Part shown: positions 8,388-17,863 of the stretch, one piece after another
How positions within the stretch are numbered: position 1 is the first letter of the stretch
How the letters are laid out: every line of letters starts with the position of its first letter
Assembly (NCBI RefSeq): GCF_026107515.2
Contig: NZ_JAPCHW010000013.1
Location: 1-64,000 of the forward strand
Source of the DNA: Glutamicibacter sp. MNS18
GTDB taxonomy: Bacteria; Actinomycetota; Actinomycetes; Actinomycetales; Micrococcaceae
Length of the DNA: 64,000 nt
Direction of reading: 5' to 3'
Notes under the pieces: generated by a model
The model's input: the letters and a program-made list of their open reading frames with translations, nothing else
Databases searched by the model: none
What the model was told of the DNA's origin: nothing
Translations under genes and position numbers: made by a program

Positions 8388-9566
8388 ATGTCTCGACCGT
8401 TGGATGGCGTCACCGTCATTGACTTCACGCAGGTAATGCTCGGTCCGTCTTGTACCCAGACACTCGGGGATTTCGGTGCGGACGTTACTAAAATTGAGCG
8501 CCCGGGCGGTGGAGATCTTTCCCGAAAGGGAGTGTTGGCGCATACAGGACAAGACAACCCCGTATTTCTTAGCCTCAATCGCAATAAGCGCAGTATTGCG
8601 ATTGATCTTTCAACGGAGGCTGGTCGCGCGCTGATATTCGACATGTTGCATGACGCCGATGTGGTGGTCAGCAATTTTCGTCCCGGCGTTATGGAGCGAC
8701 TCGGATTCGACTATGACACGGTGTCTGCTCTCAATCCGAGAATCATTTGGGCGGCAGGTTCTGGCTTTGGTCCTACGGGTCCTTACTCGCACAAAGGAGG
8801 CCAGGATATTCTCGGTCAAGCTTACTCGGGTGTGATGAAACGGTTGGCAGACCCCGAGGATTCGATTTCGATCTATGCGACGCCGCTGGCTGACTACACC
8901 GCCGGGCAGCACTTGGTTCAGGGTATCCTGCTGGCTTTGCTTCACCGCCATAAGACAGGTAAGGGGCAGAAAATCGAGGTGAGCCTCTACAACTCGATGC
9001 TCGCGATGCAAATGCAAGAAGCGACGACGAGGCTCATGTATGACCAGGAGCTGAACTGGGCCCTGATGCCGCTAAGCGGATGCTTCCCAACGGCGGACTC
9101 CGAAATTGTTATTGTCGGGGCTTTCAAGCCGAACCCGCTTCGCGACATTTGTGCAGCACTCCAGCTCTGCGACCTATCCCTCGAAGAACGATTTGCCACC
9201 CCCGAAAATCTTAAACAGAATCGTCGTGAAATCAGACAGATTATCGCTGATCGTCTCCGCGAAGGCAGCACCCAAAAATGGCTCAATGAACTTGAGAGAA
9301 ACGATGTGCTGTGTGGTCCGGTACGAAGCCTCGCCGAAGCACTGGCCGATCCCCAAACTACTCATAACAACATGATTCTTGAGTTTGATGGAAGCAACGG
9401 ACAAATAATTAAGACGATTGCGCCTGCGATCGCCATGTCAAAAGTTGCGCCCCAAATCCGCCATGCCCCTCCGAAACTTGGTGAACATAGCCGGGTGCTG
9501 TTGGCCGAACTCGGGTACGACCAGGTTCGAATTGACGAACTGATTTCCAGCGGAGCCGTGCAGTAG
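8388..9566 (+). CDS. CaiB/BaiF-type (class III) CoA-transferase, paralog
   Basis: A 392-aa class III CoA-transferase closely related to the product of 3150-4382: both carry VxDFTQVxxGPSCTQ, LGDFGADV, QDNPxFLSxNRNKR and GGQDxxxQAYSGVM with the catalytic Asp. The ATG at 8388 has a GAGGA site 7 bp upstream and yields the conserved N-terminus; an in-frame start at 8265 would add 41 residues not seen in the family. It is transcribed away from the catabolic operon across the shared regulatory region, so it may activate a different acid or use a different CoA donor under the same control. Confidence 0.92.
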   Translation: MSRPLDGVTVIDFTQVMLGPSCTQTLGDFGADVTKIERPGGGDLSRKGVLAHTGQDNPVFLSLNRNKRSIAIDLSTEAGRALIFDMLHDADVVVSNFRPGVMERLGFDYDTVSALNPRIIWAAGSGFGPTGPYSHKGGQDILGQAYSGVMKRLADPEDSISIYATPLADYTAGQHLVQGILLALLHRHKTGKGQKIEVSLYNSMLAMQMQEATTRLMYDQELNWALMPLSGCFPTADSEIVIVGAFKPNPLRDICAALQLCDLSLEERFATPENLKQNRREIRQIIADRLREGSTQKWLNELERNDVLCGPVRSLAEALADPQTTHNNMILEFDGSNGQIIKTIAPAIAMSKVAPQIRHAPPKLGEHSRVLLAELGYDQVRIDELISSGAVQ

Positions 9567-10071
9567 TGAACATCCCAATGAATCATGCATCGCACATCGA
9601 TCAAGTCAACGAGGAATCACTCGAGCACTATTGAAGTTAAATTCGCGTGAACATCGGCTGAGCAAGAGCCAGGAAAGAGCGCGAAAATCAGCTTCATCCA
9701 GATGCCTCTCATTCTCATATCTTCCGCTAGGTCACGTGGTTGTTCCCTTCTCCTGCTGGTCGGAACCGGTCCTCATGGCACAACGGTTACGCACGTACCA
9801 CTTCAGACGGGGCAATCTCCTCTACTGCGCGGGAATCAGGGAGTGTCTTGGTCCGTCACCACTAAGGCCAAGAGCGTATAGCGGAACAAGAAAAGCATTT
9901 CCGAGCCACAAGCTGCAGGAAAATACCTGTTAGATCCAATCCGGCGAACATCCGGACTCCGACCCTTACCTTATTCGGTAATTGAGTTACGCGTACGTAG
10001 ATAACCATTCGAATTGTAAGGAGCTTCAGTGTTGAACTCAGATCTAAGCAGAGAAAAAAATCTCCTTAAAC
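9567..10071. other. Gene-free stretch
   Basis: About 500 bp with no supported gene. Short plus-strand open frames have no known motif. The stretch precedes the decayed reductase gene and probably contains further eroded DNA. Confidence 0.35.
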
Positions 10072-11448
10072 GTGGCAATAATTGGCGCGGAGCCCGGGGA
10101 CATCTATGCCGAAGATCTGTTGGTACATGCAGAGTGTGACTTTGCGGTGTGCGTTGATATCTTCGACCAGTATCCCGCACCATACGGCTTGGTGCGATAC
10201 GGAGTGGCTCCAGATCACCCACGTATTAGGGGAGTTGTTGTTGCGCTCGCTAAAGTGCTGTACCGCCGCGGGATCCGGTTCTTCGGCAACGTGAAATATG
10301 GCCTGGACTTGTCATTGGCCGGCTTGCGCCAACGCTATGACGCCGTAATTTCCGCCACGGGTGCCATCAAAGAAGCCAACTTACATATTCCTGGCGTCAA
10401 TCTCAAAGGCCCCTACGGAGCCGTAGATTTCTTCTCCTGGCATGACGGTCATCCCGATGTGCCGCGTGAGTGGCCCTTGGATGCGAAGAAAGTAGCAGTC
10501 CTTGGTAATGGCAACGTCACTCTCAATGTGGCACGTACTTCTCTCCAAAATTGCCGAAGACTTACTTACCACCGAAATCCCAGAGAATGTCTACCAGGAA
10601 CAGTCAGCCCCGTCAGGCACAAATGCGCACGTCTTCGGCAGTCGAGGCCCTGCTCAGGTGAAGTTCGACCCTCTTGAGCTTCGAGAACTGTCACATTCTC
10701 AGGTGACGTCATCTTGTATCTAGAAGACTTCGAGTATGACGAAGGCTCCGATCACGCCATAAATACCAGCCCGCAGATCAAGACATTGACCGGCACTCTG
10801 ACCAACTGGCTCGTTGAGGAACAGAATACTGACGCACCTCGCCGTCTGCATATGCATTTCTTGCATGATCCCGTAGAGATCGTGGGTGGAACCAATGAAG
10901 AAGACAACAACAAGGTAGTTGGTATCAAATTCGAACGTAATGAACTCGATGGAACCGGAAACGTCCGCGGTACCGGCGATATCATCGAATATCCTGTCCA
11001 GGCCGTCGGATACACAGGTACAGAACTCCCAGATGTTGGATTCGACCTAAAGCGCGGCGTGATTCCCAACGAGCGCGGCCGGGTTCTCAATACTGAGGGA
11101 AACCCCATCTAAGATCTCGACACCACCGGCTGGATAAAGCGTGGTCCGGTCGGATTGATCGGACATACCAAAGGTGATGAAAAGAAACCGTAGAACTTCT
11201 TCTCGAGGATTGCCTGGAACTCGTGCAGGCCAGAAGTGCTGAGACCTCTGCGGTCATAGACCTTTTTGGAAGATCGGGGCGTGGAATACACCACCTGGAA
11301 AGGATGGCAAGGACTGGACGAGCATGAGCGAAAGCTCGGAATCAACTACGGTAACGGTGTCGGTCGTCTCTCCTCCATCCAACGACTCCGAGTAAAAGTG
11401 ATATCTCGTCAAGAAATGGTGAGCATCTCCCGCAACTTCACCCGGTAG
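10072..11448 (+). pseudogene. fprA: Ferredoxin-NADP reductase (FprA type), multiply frameshifted
   Basis: Successive frames spell out an actinobacterial FprA. From GTG at 10072 come VAIIGA, YGLVRYGVAPDHPRI, AVLGNGNVTLNVAR; then a shift near 10550 gives EIPENVYQE and VFGSRGPAQVKFDPLELREL; a second shift near 10705 gives YLEDFEYDEGSD, VVGIKFERNELDGTGN and KRGVIPNERGRVLN. An in-frame stop at 11110-11112 interrupts just before TGWIKRGPVGLIGHTKGD, and a later frame holds DRGVEYTTWKGW. The FAD loop also reads GAEPGD in place of G-x-G-P-A-G. At least three shifts and two stops make it non-functional. It would have reduced the ferredoxin encoded just downstream. Confidence 0.88.
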
Positions 11449-11959
11449 CCGACATCAAGCGCGCACGCTTGCCCATTGCTGTTCCGATAACGCTCCAAGG
11501 GGTCATTCAGTACTCAGGAACGGCTCGGAGAGTGAGCCCTATATTTGACAAACGGCACCAGCGGATCGAACTCGGGCATCTGAACAGATCAGCCTCGAAG
11601 GTGTAGTGATACATGGAAAATATTCCTAGGTCTGTAAATGAAAGCAGCTGGGCTCACCCTGGCCTGGGTTCGGCCTTGTAAAGAGCAGCTAGGAACGTAC
11701 CGAACCATGGCGAGGCAGTAACTCACGGAAATTACACTATGAAAATCCTTGTTTAAGTAAAAATCTTCATTATCGTAGAGGGTATGGCTCATCCTATGCA
11801 CAACCGCTTAGACATCTTGCAAGCCATCACTGATCGTAGGGAATCACGTCTTTCGCATAGTCCCATTACAAATAATCTCTACTCGATTGCTTCATGTATG
11901 AGAGAACAATGGGGGCAGTTCTTCAGCTTGAGTACTACAACCTACAGAGGAGTTCAAGG
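11449..11959. other. Decayed or gene-free stretch before the ferredoxin gene
   Basis: About 510 bp. A short plus-strand frame around 11453-11605 encodes a peptide-like run (ADIKRARLPIAVPITLQG) that may be a remnant, but I cannot assign it. No RNA gene is seen. Confidence 0.3.
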
Positions 11960-12289
11960 ATGACATACGTTATTGCCCAGCCCTGCGTAGATGTCAAGGA
12001 TAAAGCGTGCATCGAGGCATGCCCTGTTGACTGCATATATGAAGGCGAAAGAACCCTTTATATCCACCCTGAGGAGTGCGTTGACTGTGGCGCCTGCGAT
12101 CCGGTTTGTCCGGTGGAAGCTATTTACTTCTTAGATGATGTGCCCGATGAATGGAGTAACTATATACGAGCTAACGAAGAATTCTTCGAAGAAATCGGAT
12201 CGCCCGGTGGTGCTGAACCCTTTGGCAATACCGGACGAGACCACCCATTTGTCGCTAGCCTCGAGCTCAGTACCTCCAAGAGCTCGTAG
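11960..12289 (+). CDS. fdxA: Seven-iron-type ferredoxin (FdxA-like)
   Basis: A 109-aa ferredoxin. The Cys pattern C-x7-C-x3-CP near residues 9-22, then CVDCGACDPVCP near residues 40-51, is that of actinobacterial FdxA/FdxC proteins carrying a 3Fe-4S and a 4Fe-4S cluster. The ATG at 11960 gives MTYVIAQPC, the family start, with GAGGAG and AAGGA just upstream; a start at 11894 would add 22 residues. It is soluble and would pass electrons to cytochromes P450 or oxygenases. The adjacent reductase gene is a pseudogene, so it must now rely on a reductase elsewhere. Confidence 0.93.
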   Translation: MTYVIAQPCVDVKDKACIEACPVDCIYEGERTLYIHPEECVDCGACDPVCPVEAIYFLDDVPDEWSNYIRANEEFFEEIGSPGGAEPFGNTGRDHPFVASLELSTSKSS

Positions 12290-12432
12290 TAGATACGCAC
12301 CGTTACATCGGCACACTTCGGGGTCTTGAGTTAGATCACCAACCAGATATTTGATGTTGACGATTGCTAGCAGATCCCACCCTCGACAAACCACCCACAT
12401 CACCTACATAACAATGACTCCAGAGGAGAACC

Positions 12433-14004
12433 ATGACTATCATCGCCAGTTCAATCATCGCCGGTGAACACCGCACGGGTACCGCCGGGCAGGTGCAAGG
12501 CATTAATCCCGTTACCGGAAAAGCCCTAGAACCTGTCTTTACTTTCGTTGACAAAGATACCGTGGACCAAGCTGCCGAGGCAGCGTGGTCTGCCTTTGAC
12601 GTCTACCGCGCAACGACGCCTGAAGTGCGAGCGGTGTTCCTGGAGACCATTGCGCGGAACCTCGAACTGGATGGTGAACGGATTGTCGACAGGGCAGTGC
12701 AAGAATCAGGCCTTCCTCTCGGTCGCTTGACTGGCGAATTGGGCCGTACCGCCAGCCAGTTGCGACTCTTTGCCGGTGAGCTGCGGATTGGTGCTCACCA
12801 AGAAGTGCGGATCAACTCAGCCCAGCCGGACCGGGCTCCTGCGCCTGCCCCGGATCTGCGTCAGCGGCAGATCCCTCTAGGTCCTGTGGTGGTGTTCGGC
12901 GCCAGCAACTTCCCGCTCGCATTCTCTACGGCCGGCGGAGACACCGCTTCGGCACTGGCTGCAGGCTGCCCTGTTGTTGTCAAAGCACACAACGCTCACC
13001 CTGGAACCGCGGCACTTGTCGGCCAGGCTGTGAACGCAGCTGTCAAGGAAGCCGGGCTGCCGGCTGGAGTGTTCTCGCAGATATTTGGTGCTGGTTCCGC
13101 CGTGGGACAGCAATTGGTGTCCCATCCGCGCATCAAAGCCGTGGGTTTCACCGGGTCGCAGGGGGGCGGTCTAGCACTCATGCGTACTGCTGCGTCGCGG
13201 CCGGAGCCGATTCCGGTCTACGCTGAAATGTCCAGCATTAACCCGGTGGTCATTTTTCCTAGTTCATTGAACGGTAAAGCGAAGGATCTGGCGTCTGCGT
13301 TCGTGGGATCACTGACCATGGGTTCCGGACAGTTCTGCACCAATCCTGGGATGATCTTCGTTCCTGCCGACGACCAAGGCTTTGCTGCTGCAGCAGGCGA
13401 GGCGCTGCGCGAGCTCAGCGGCCAGACCATGCTAACTTCTGGAATCTGCGACTCCTACCGTGAAGGGGTAAGCCGACTGGCGAACATCGAGGGCGTCTCC
13501 GCGGTATCACAAGGACAGGAGGTCTCAGGACAGAACGCACCAGCACCGGTCCTCTTTCAAACCAATAGCGAGATTCTCCGAAATACACCGGAACTGCAGG
13601 AAGAAATATTCGGATCAGCTGCACTGTTGGTCCGGTACAAAGATGAGTCTGATCTGGTCTCCACGCTGGAAAGCCTCCACGGCCAGCTCACTGCCACCGT
13701 GCACGCAACCGATGCGGATTCTGAATCGGTCAAAAAAGTCCTGCCGGTCCTAGAACGCAAGGTCGGACGAATCCTCTTTAACGGCTGGCCCACCGGTGTC
13801 GAAGTCAATGACTCAATGGTGCATGGCGGGCCTTTCCCGGCAACATCTGATTCCCGAACTACTTCGGTGGGATCACTGGCGATCTATCGCTTCCAGCGAC
13901 CTGTGAGCTACCAAAACATCCCATCGAACCTGTTGCCGGAAGCGCTACAGGACGAAAATCCGTGGAGCTTGCCCCGTCGTATTGACGGTGTGCTGAACAG
14001 CTAA
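12433..14004 (+). CDS. Aldehyde dehydrogenase, alpha-ketoglutaric semialdehyde type
   Basis: A 523-aa NAD(P)-dependent aldehyde dehydrogenase. FGASNFPLAFSTAGGDTASA, the Glu of YAEMSSINPV and the nucleophilic Cys of GSGQFCTNPG are conserved in the branch that oxidises 2,5-dioxopentanoate to 2-oxoglutarate in sugar-acid and hydroxyproline breakdown. GAGGAG precedes the ATG. A strong hairpin lies just after the stop. No clear upstream pathway gene is adjacent, but an ornithine cyclodeaminase-like gene follows at 14616, which would fit proline or hydroxyproline metabolism. Confidence 0.88.
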   Translation: MTIIASSIIAGEHRTGTAGQVQGINPVTGKALEPVFTFVDKDTVDQAAEAAWSAFDVYRATTPEVRAVFLETIARNLELDGERIVDRAVQESGLPLGRLTGELGRTASQLRLFAGELRIGAHQEVRINSAQPDRAPAPAPDLRQRQIPLGPVVVFGASNFPLAFSTAGGDTASALAAGCPVVVKAHNAHPGTAALVGQAVNAAVKEAGLPAGVFSQIFGAGSAVGQQLVSHPRIKAVGFTGSQGGGLALMRTAASRPEPIPVYAEMSSINPVVIFPSSLNGKAKDLASAFVGSLTMGSGQFCTNPGMIFVPADDQGFAAAAGEALRELSGQTMLTSGICDSYREGVSRLANIEGVSAVSQGQEVSGQNAPAPVLFQTNSEILRNTPELQEEIFGSAALLVRYKDESDLVSTLESLHGQLTATVHATDADSESVKKVLPVLERKVGRILFNGWPTGVEVNDSMVHGGPFPATSDSRTTSVGSLAIYRFQRPVSYQNIPSNLLPEALQDENPWSLPRRIDGVLNS

Positions 14005-14021
14005 GATCCCTCTCCATGAGT

Positions 14022-14061
14022 GATATCTCCTTGCGCGGGCTACGCCACGCAAGGAGATATC
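14022..14061 (+). terminator. Perfect 14-bp hairpin after the aldehyde dehydrogenase gene
   Basis: GATATCTCCTTGCG (14022-14035) and its exact complement (14048-14061) flank a 12-nt loop, 17 bp after the stop codon. There is no strong T-run, so termination may be partly Rho-assisted. Confidence 0.65.
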
Positions 14062-14615
14062 TTGACTGGCAGGAGATCTCGATTCGCGTGAGCGTTCGAA
14101 CCCATCACGAACCTCATGCGTTGAAGCAGAATGCGGCGGCCCCCAGATTGCCCGATTTTGAGTGCCAGTGCATTCAGCTCCGGACCGGCTGACACTTCTG
14201 CTCACGATACTGCGGACATATCAGCCCTGATAGTGCCATCACTACACTTATGGGAAGCTCCGCTCTGACATCTATCCTCATGCCCATCCGACTGCACCAT
14301 GTACTGGCGGCTCAGCGAAAGCTTCCATGCCTACGTAGAATCGCCCCGTGAGCGGGCTACCCGGCCATTCACTACTATCAAAAGTTGAAGCGAGACGCCC
14401 CGTGGAACCTCTGCATGCCCACAGTGAACCAGCGGTTCATGTCAACTGCATCGACGCGTGCTACCTTGATTCGCAAATCATTGGAGGACGGATCAAAGTA
14501 ACAATTGCCGCAGGCGTGCGCTCCGTCATTCCTCCAGCAACCGAGTGAACCGAGCTCACCGCTACTGCACAACACTTCATAGAACCAACTGCCCAGTTAC
14601 GGAAGGATTCCTACT
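14062..14615. other. Mostly gene-free stretch
   Basis: About 550 bp. A 66-codon plus-strand frame at 14348-14548 has no recognisable domain or convincing ribosome site and may be debris. The ribosome site of the next gene (GGAAGGA) is at the right end. Confidence 0.3.
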
Positions 14616-15560
14616 GTGAGTTTGTCTTACTTTGATGCCTCTGAAGTCCGTTCTTCGCTCCCCTTTGATCGCGCCATCAGCGCCATCGAAGAAGCACTGC
14701 GATCCGACATTGATCCTGAGGAAGACGGACCTCGGCTTTTTGCCCCCGCGCCAAAGGGCGAATTTCTGATGATGCCAACTGCTGGACCAAAATATTCGGG
14801 GTTCAAAGTTGTGACCATTGCTCCGCTGAACCCAGCGAACGGCGAGAAGAAAATCCAAGGTGTGTACCTGCTTTTCGACTCATCCAACCTCACTCCAATC
14901 GCCGCAATGGACGGTGCTGAACTCACATCTATCCGCACCCCAGCCACTACCTTGGCTGCAGTGAAGAACATTGCAGAATCTCCGTCTGTCACACCCTTCA
15001 CCGATACTCCGAACGTCTTAGTGTTTGGAGCGGGGGTCCAAGGACTCAACCATATTCGCGCTGCGCACGCTGTATTTCCACGCGCAAAATTTTCAATTGT
15101 AGGGCGACGTGTGGAACGGGTTCATACGCTGACTAACCAATTGAGAACCGAAGGTATTATCGCGAGAGTCGGACAAGTCGGAGATGTGCCGAACGCAGAT
15201 GTCATCTTATGCGTGACATCCTCCACGACCCCACTCTTTGACGGGTCGTTACCAGCAAATCACGCAATTATTGCTTCAGTAGGTCAGCACGGGCTTGACG
15301 CGAGGGAAATTGATGAAACGCTCGTCAGGCGAGCAGACATTGTCGTTGAAGGACGGGGGTCTTCATGGCGAGAGAGCGGGAACCTAATTCCAGCACGCAG
15401 CGTTGAAGAATGGAAAGAAATCCATCCGGCCAACCTCAAGGACCTCATCAACGGTCAATTCAAGCGCAGTCACGGCAAACCAACCCTCTATACCGGTGTG
15501 GGCATGGCATGGGAGGACTTGGTTTCTGCTGCAGTGGTATACGAAGATCACAGGGGCTAG
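14616..15560 (+). CDS. Ornithine cyclodeaminase/mu-crystallin family protein
   Basis: A 314-aa Rossmann-fold enzyme starting at GTG 14616, with GGAAGGA about 9 bp upstream. GVYLLFDSSNLTPIAAMDGAELTSIRTPA is split across the characteristic substrate motif of the family, and LVFGAGVQGLNHIRA is the NAD(P)-binding loop. Members include ornithine cyclodeaminase, alanine dehydrogenase and delta1-pyrroline-2-carboxylate reductase. Next to a ketoglutaric semialdehyde dehydrogenase, a cyclic imino acid reductase role is possible, but the sequence does not decide. Confidence 0.85.
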   Translation: MSLSYFDASEVRSSLPFDRAISAIEEALRSDIDPEEDGPRLFAPAPKGEFLMMPTAGPKYSGFKVVTIAPLNPANGEKKIQGVYLLFDSSNLTPIAAMDGAELTSIRTPATTLAAVKNIAESPSVTPFTDTPNVLVFGAGVQGLNHIRAAHAVFPRAKFSIVGRRVERVHTLTNQLRTEGIIARVGQVGDVPNADVILCVTSSTTPLFDGSLPANHAIIASVGQHGLDAREIDETLVRRADIVVEGRGSSWRESGNLIPARSVEEWKEIHPANLKDLINGQFKRSHGKPTLYTGVGMAWEDLVSAAVVYEDHRG

Positions 15561-15611
15561 CTACATTAACCACGGACGTTAGTGACACGCGGCGTGGCTA
15601 GGTGACAAAAA

Positions 15612-15670
15612 GAAGACCTCCGAGTGAAGTGGAAATTATCAAGATAACCATGACTTAACCGGAGGTCTTC
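15612..15670 (+). terminator. Long-loop inverted repeat after the OCD gene
   Basis: GAAGACCTCCG (15612-15622) pairs perfectly with 15660-15670 across a 37-nt loop, followed by a pyrimidine-rich tract. It lies 50 bp after the stop codon and could end transcription. The large loop is unusual for an intrinsic terminator. Confidence 0.45.
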
Positions 15671-15968
15671 GTCTCCCTTTCAGCACTGGAAGACGATTGG
15701 AGCTGAGGAAGGTTTCTGCTGAATCTTCGTCGCTTATGGGTCTCAGCTGTTGTGTCTAATATCCATCAAGAAAATTCAAGACTTGTACTCCCAGAATCTG
15801 TCATCGTTTCATTAAACGATCGTTAGGTAAGAAGCCCCACGGGTCGCCGTGGAGTTCTTTCATAATCGCGGAATCTCGGGCCTAATGTTTCCGAAGAAAC
15901 GCATCTCAACCAACCAACCCAAAGGAAAGGTCTTCGAGCAGGATTGTTGAGAATTTGATAAACATTGA

Positions 15969-16122
15969 TTGCGAGCGTTCTCGCAACCCATAGGTTGCAA
16001 GACGTCTCAACGAGCCCCGATCCCCCGGCAATAAATCCGCGGAAACTCAATGGCCCAAAATTCTCGCAACTATGTGTCGCAACCAATGCCGTAGAATCAT
16101 GTCGACACCATTAGTTGCGAGA
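15969..16122. repeat. Array of six TTGCGAG/CTCGCAA half-sites before the recombinase gene
   Basis: Heptamers related to TTGCGAG occur at 15969-15975, 15995-16001 and 16115-16121, and complements (C/G)TCGCAA at 15980-15986, 16063-16069 and 16076-16082. They form inverted pairs, the longest being an 11-bp repeat at 16062-16072 and 16112-16122. Such clustered dyads directly upstream of a serine recombinase gene resemble a res or inversion site that also serves as operator. Confidence 0.65.
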
Positions 16123-16138
16123 CACTTTCGAAGGACCA

Positions 16139-16720
16139 ATGCCCAAACTGATCGGCTACGCCCGCGTATCAACCAAAGCCCAGGACGCCGACCGGCAAAT
16201 CCAAGACCTCCTCGCCGCCGGCATCCGACGCGACGACCTTTACATCGACCACGGCCAATCCGGCGCACTGGCCAAACGCCCAGCGCTCGATAAAGCTCTC
16301 AACGCGTTGCATCCAGATGACACCCTCGTGATCACCACCCTGGACCGGCTCGGGCGCTCCACCCAGAAAATGCTCGACCTCGCGCAAGAACTTCGTGAGC
16401 GCCATGTCGGGTTACGGGTGCTGAACCTCGGAGGCGGCGACGTGGACACCAAAACACCCATGGGCGCCATGGTTTTCACCGTCATGGCTGCCCTTGCGCA
16501 GATGGAGCTCGAGATCAAACGCGAACGCATCAACGACTCCGTCACCAAACGCCGCACCACCGGCGGCGACCTCGGTGGCCGGCGGCCGACCTTCACCGAA
16601 TCCCAGATCCGCACCGCAGCAAAACTCATCCAGGCCGGTGAACCCGCCACCCAGGTTGCCCAAGATCTTGGAATGTCGAGGGCGACTCTCTACCGACGGA
16701 TAAAGGAACTTAGCACTTAA
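16139..16720 (+). CDS. Serine recombinase (resolvase/invertase family)
   Basis: A 193-aa small serine recombinase. GYARVST near residues 5-11 holds the nucleophilic serine, LDRLGRST is the conserved arginine motif, and the C-terminal RTAAKLIQAGEPATQVAQDL continues into a helix-turn-helix (SRATLYRRI). The length matches Tn3-type resolvases and Hin/Gin invertases. The ATG at 16139 (GAAGGA site) gives the family start; 16115 would add 8 residues. No transposase partner is adjacent, so it could be a lone resolvase or a plasmid/island dimer-resolution system acting at the half-site array just upstream. Confidence 0.92.
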   Translation: MPKLIGYARVSTKAQDADRQIQDLLAAGIRRDDLYIDHGQSGALAKRPALDKALNALHPDDTLVITTLDRLGRSTQKMLDLAQELRERHVGLRVLNLGGGDVDTKTPMGAMVFTVMAALAQMELEIKRERINDSVTKRRTTGGDLGGRRPTFTESQIRTAAKLIQAGEPATQVAQDLGMSRATLYRRIKELST

Positions 16721-16870
16721 TCGGGCAACCTGCGAATGCACCAACGGTCGGTTCCTCGAGTCCTAAGCAGGGCTGGTTGCTTCATACGGCCCTGGCACCA
16801 GCCATGATGTCGGGTATTCAACTTATGATGAGGTCAACACTGGGAGAACCTCGCGAAAGAAGAACAGTCC

Positions 16871-17863
16871 ATGCAGGTATGGGGTATACATAACGACACG
16901 CTTACCACTGAACTCATCGATGAAAAATTTGTCAGCCTGGCGTGGGACAGCATGGGCGACCTCTCGCAAATTCCCGGTGGTCGCGAAGAGCTCAAAACGG
17001 AACTCGCCCGGCAAACTCCCGAGGATTCCCACAAAGCCATCCCTATTTGGGCCGGGATCCTTTTGAGGTTCCGTGATGAGATTCGCATCGGCGATGTCAT
17101 TGTCGCTCCCTACAAGCCAGACAGCACGATCAATATTGGCATCATCCGCGGAAACTATGAATACGTCCCCGGAGCGCAGACGCACCGGCACCGACGCCGC
17201 GTCGAGTGGAAGAAGATCGGTTTGTCCCGCACGGTCTTCACCCAGCCCGCCCTCTATGAGATCGGGTCAGCGATTACCCTGTTCAAGGTCAGTAAGCACT
17301 CTCACGAGTTCCTCGCAGCGCTCAACACCCGCACCGAAGATGTTGAGAAAGTAACTGCGGTTGTTGAACGAGCTGCAGCCACCAACGTACCCGAAGACGA
17401 TGCTCCCGATGAGCCCCGTGCTTCACGCATCGAACGCCACACGCGAGACTTCGTGCTCGAAGTGCTTCAAGAACGTATTGGACACCGCCAGTTCGAAGAA
17501 TTCTCCGCCGACCTCCTGCGGGCCCTGGGATACCAAGCGCGCGTCACCGCGTACTCCCAAGACGGCGGCGTCGATGTCATCGCCCACAAAGATCCCTTGG
17601 GCGTCGAACCACCGCTGATCAAGGTCCAGTGCAAGCACAAAACCGCCACCATCGGCGCCCCTGAAGTGCAACAACTCATCGGTGTCCAAGGCGCTGGCGA
17701 ACTCGTCGTGTTCATGACACTCGGAGCTTACAGCCGCGACGCCCTCGCGCTCGAACGCCAACGGCCCGGTCTCCGTCTAGTCACTGGTGCGAAAAATGTC
17801 AAGCTGCGTGGAGTCACTAAGCAGTCTGCAATAGATCCCCTGCCTTTGCAGAAGGTAGGTTGA
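16871..17863 (+). CDS. Mrr-type restriction endonuclease, C-terminus replaced by IS sequence
   Basis: A 330-aa protein with an N-terminal part of about 180 residues rich in beta-like segments (VWGIHNDTL, IRIGDVIVAPYKPD) and a C-terminal Mrr_cat nuclease domain at about 205-300. The nuclease motif is visible: GYQARVTAYSQDGGVDVIA supplies the Asp and KVQCKHK the Q-x-K. The last 15-20 residues (GVTKQSAIDPLPLQKVG) come from DNA antisense to the adjacent transposase gene, showing that an IS truncated the normal C-terminus. The catalytic core seems complete, so residual activity is possible. No methyltransferase is adjacent, as expected for a modification-dependent enzyme. Confidence 0.85.
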   Translation: MQVWGIHNDTLTTELIDEKFVSLAWDSMGDLSQIPGGREELKTELARQTPEDSHKAIPIWAGILLRFRDEIRIGDVIVAPYKPDSTINIGIIRGNYEYVPGAQTHRHRRRVEWKKIGLSRTVFTQPALYEIGSAITLFKVSKHSHEFLAALNTRTEDVEKVTAVVERAAATNVPEDDAPDEPRASRIERHTRDFVLEVLQERIGHRQFEEFSADLLRALGYQARVTAYSQDGGVDVIAHKDPLGVEPPLIKVQCKHKTATIGAPEVQQLIGVQGAGELVVFMTLGAYSRDALALERQRPGLRLVTGAKNVKLRGVTKQSAIDPLPLQKVG

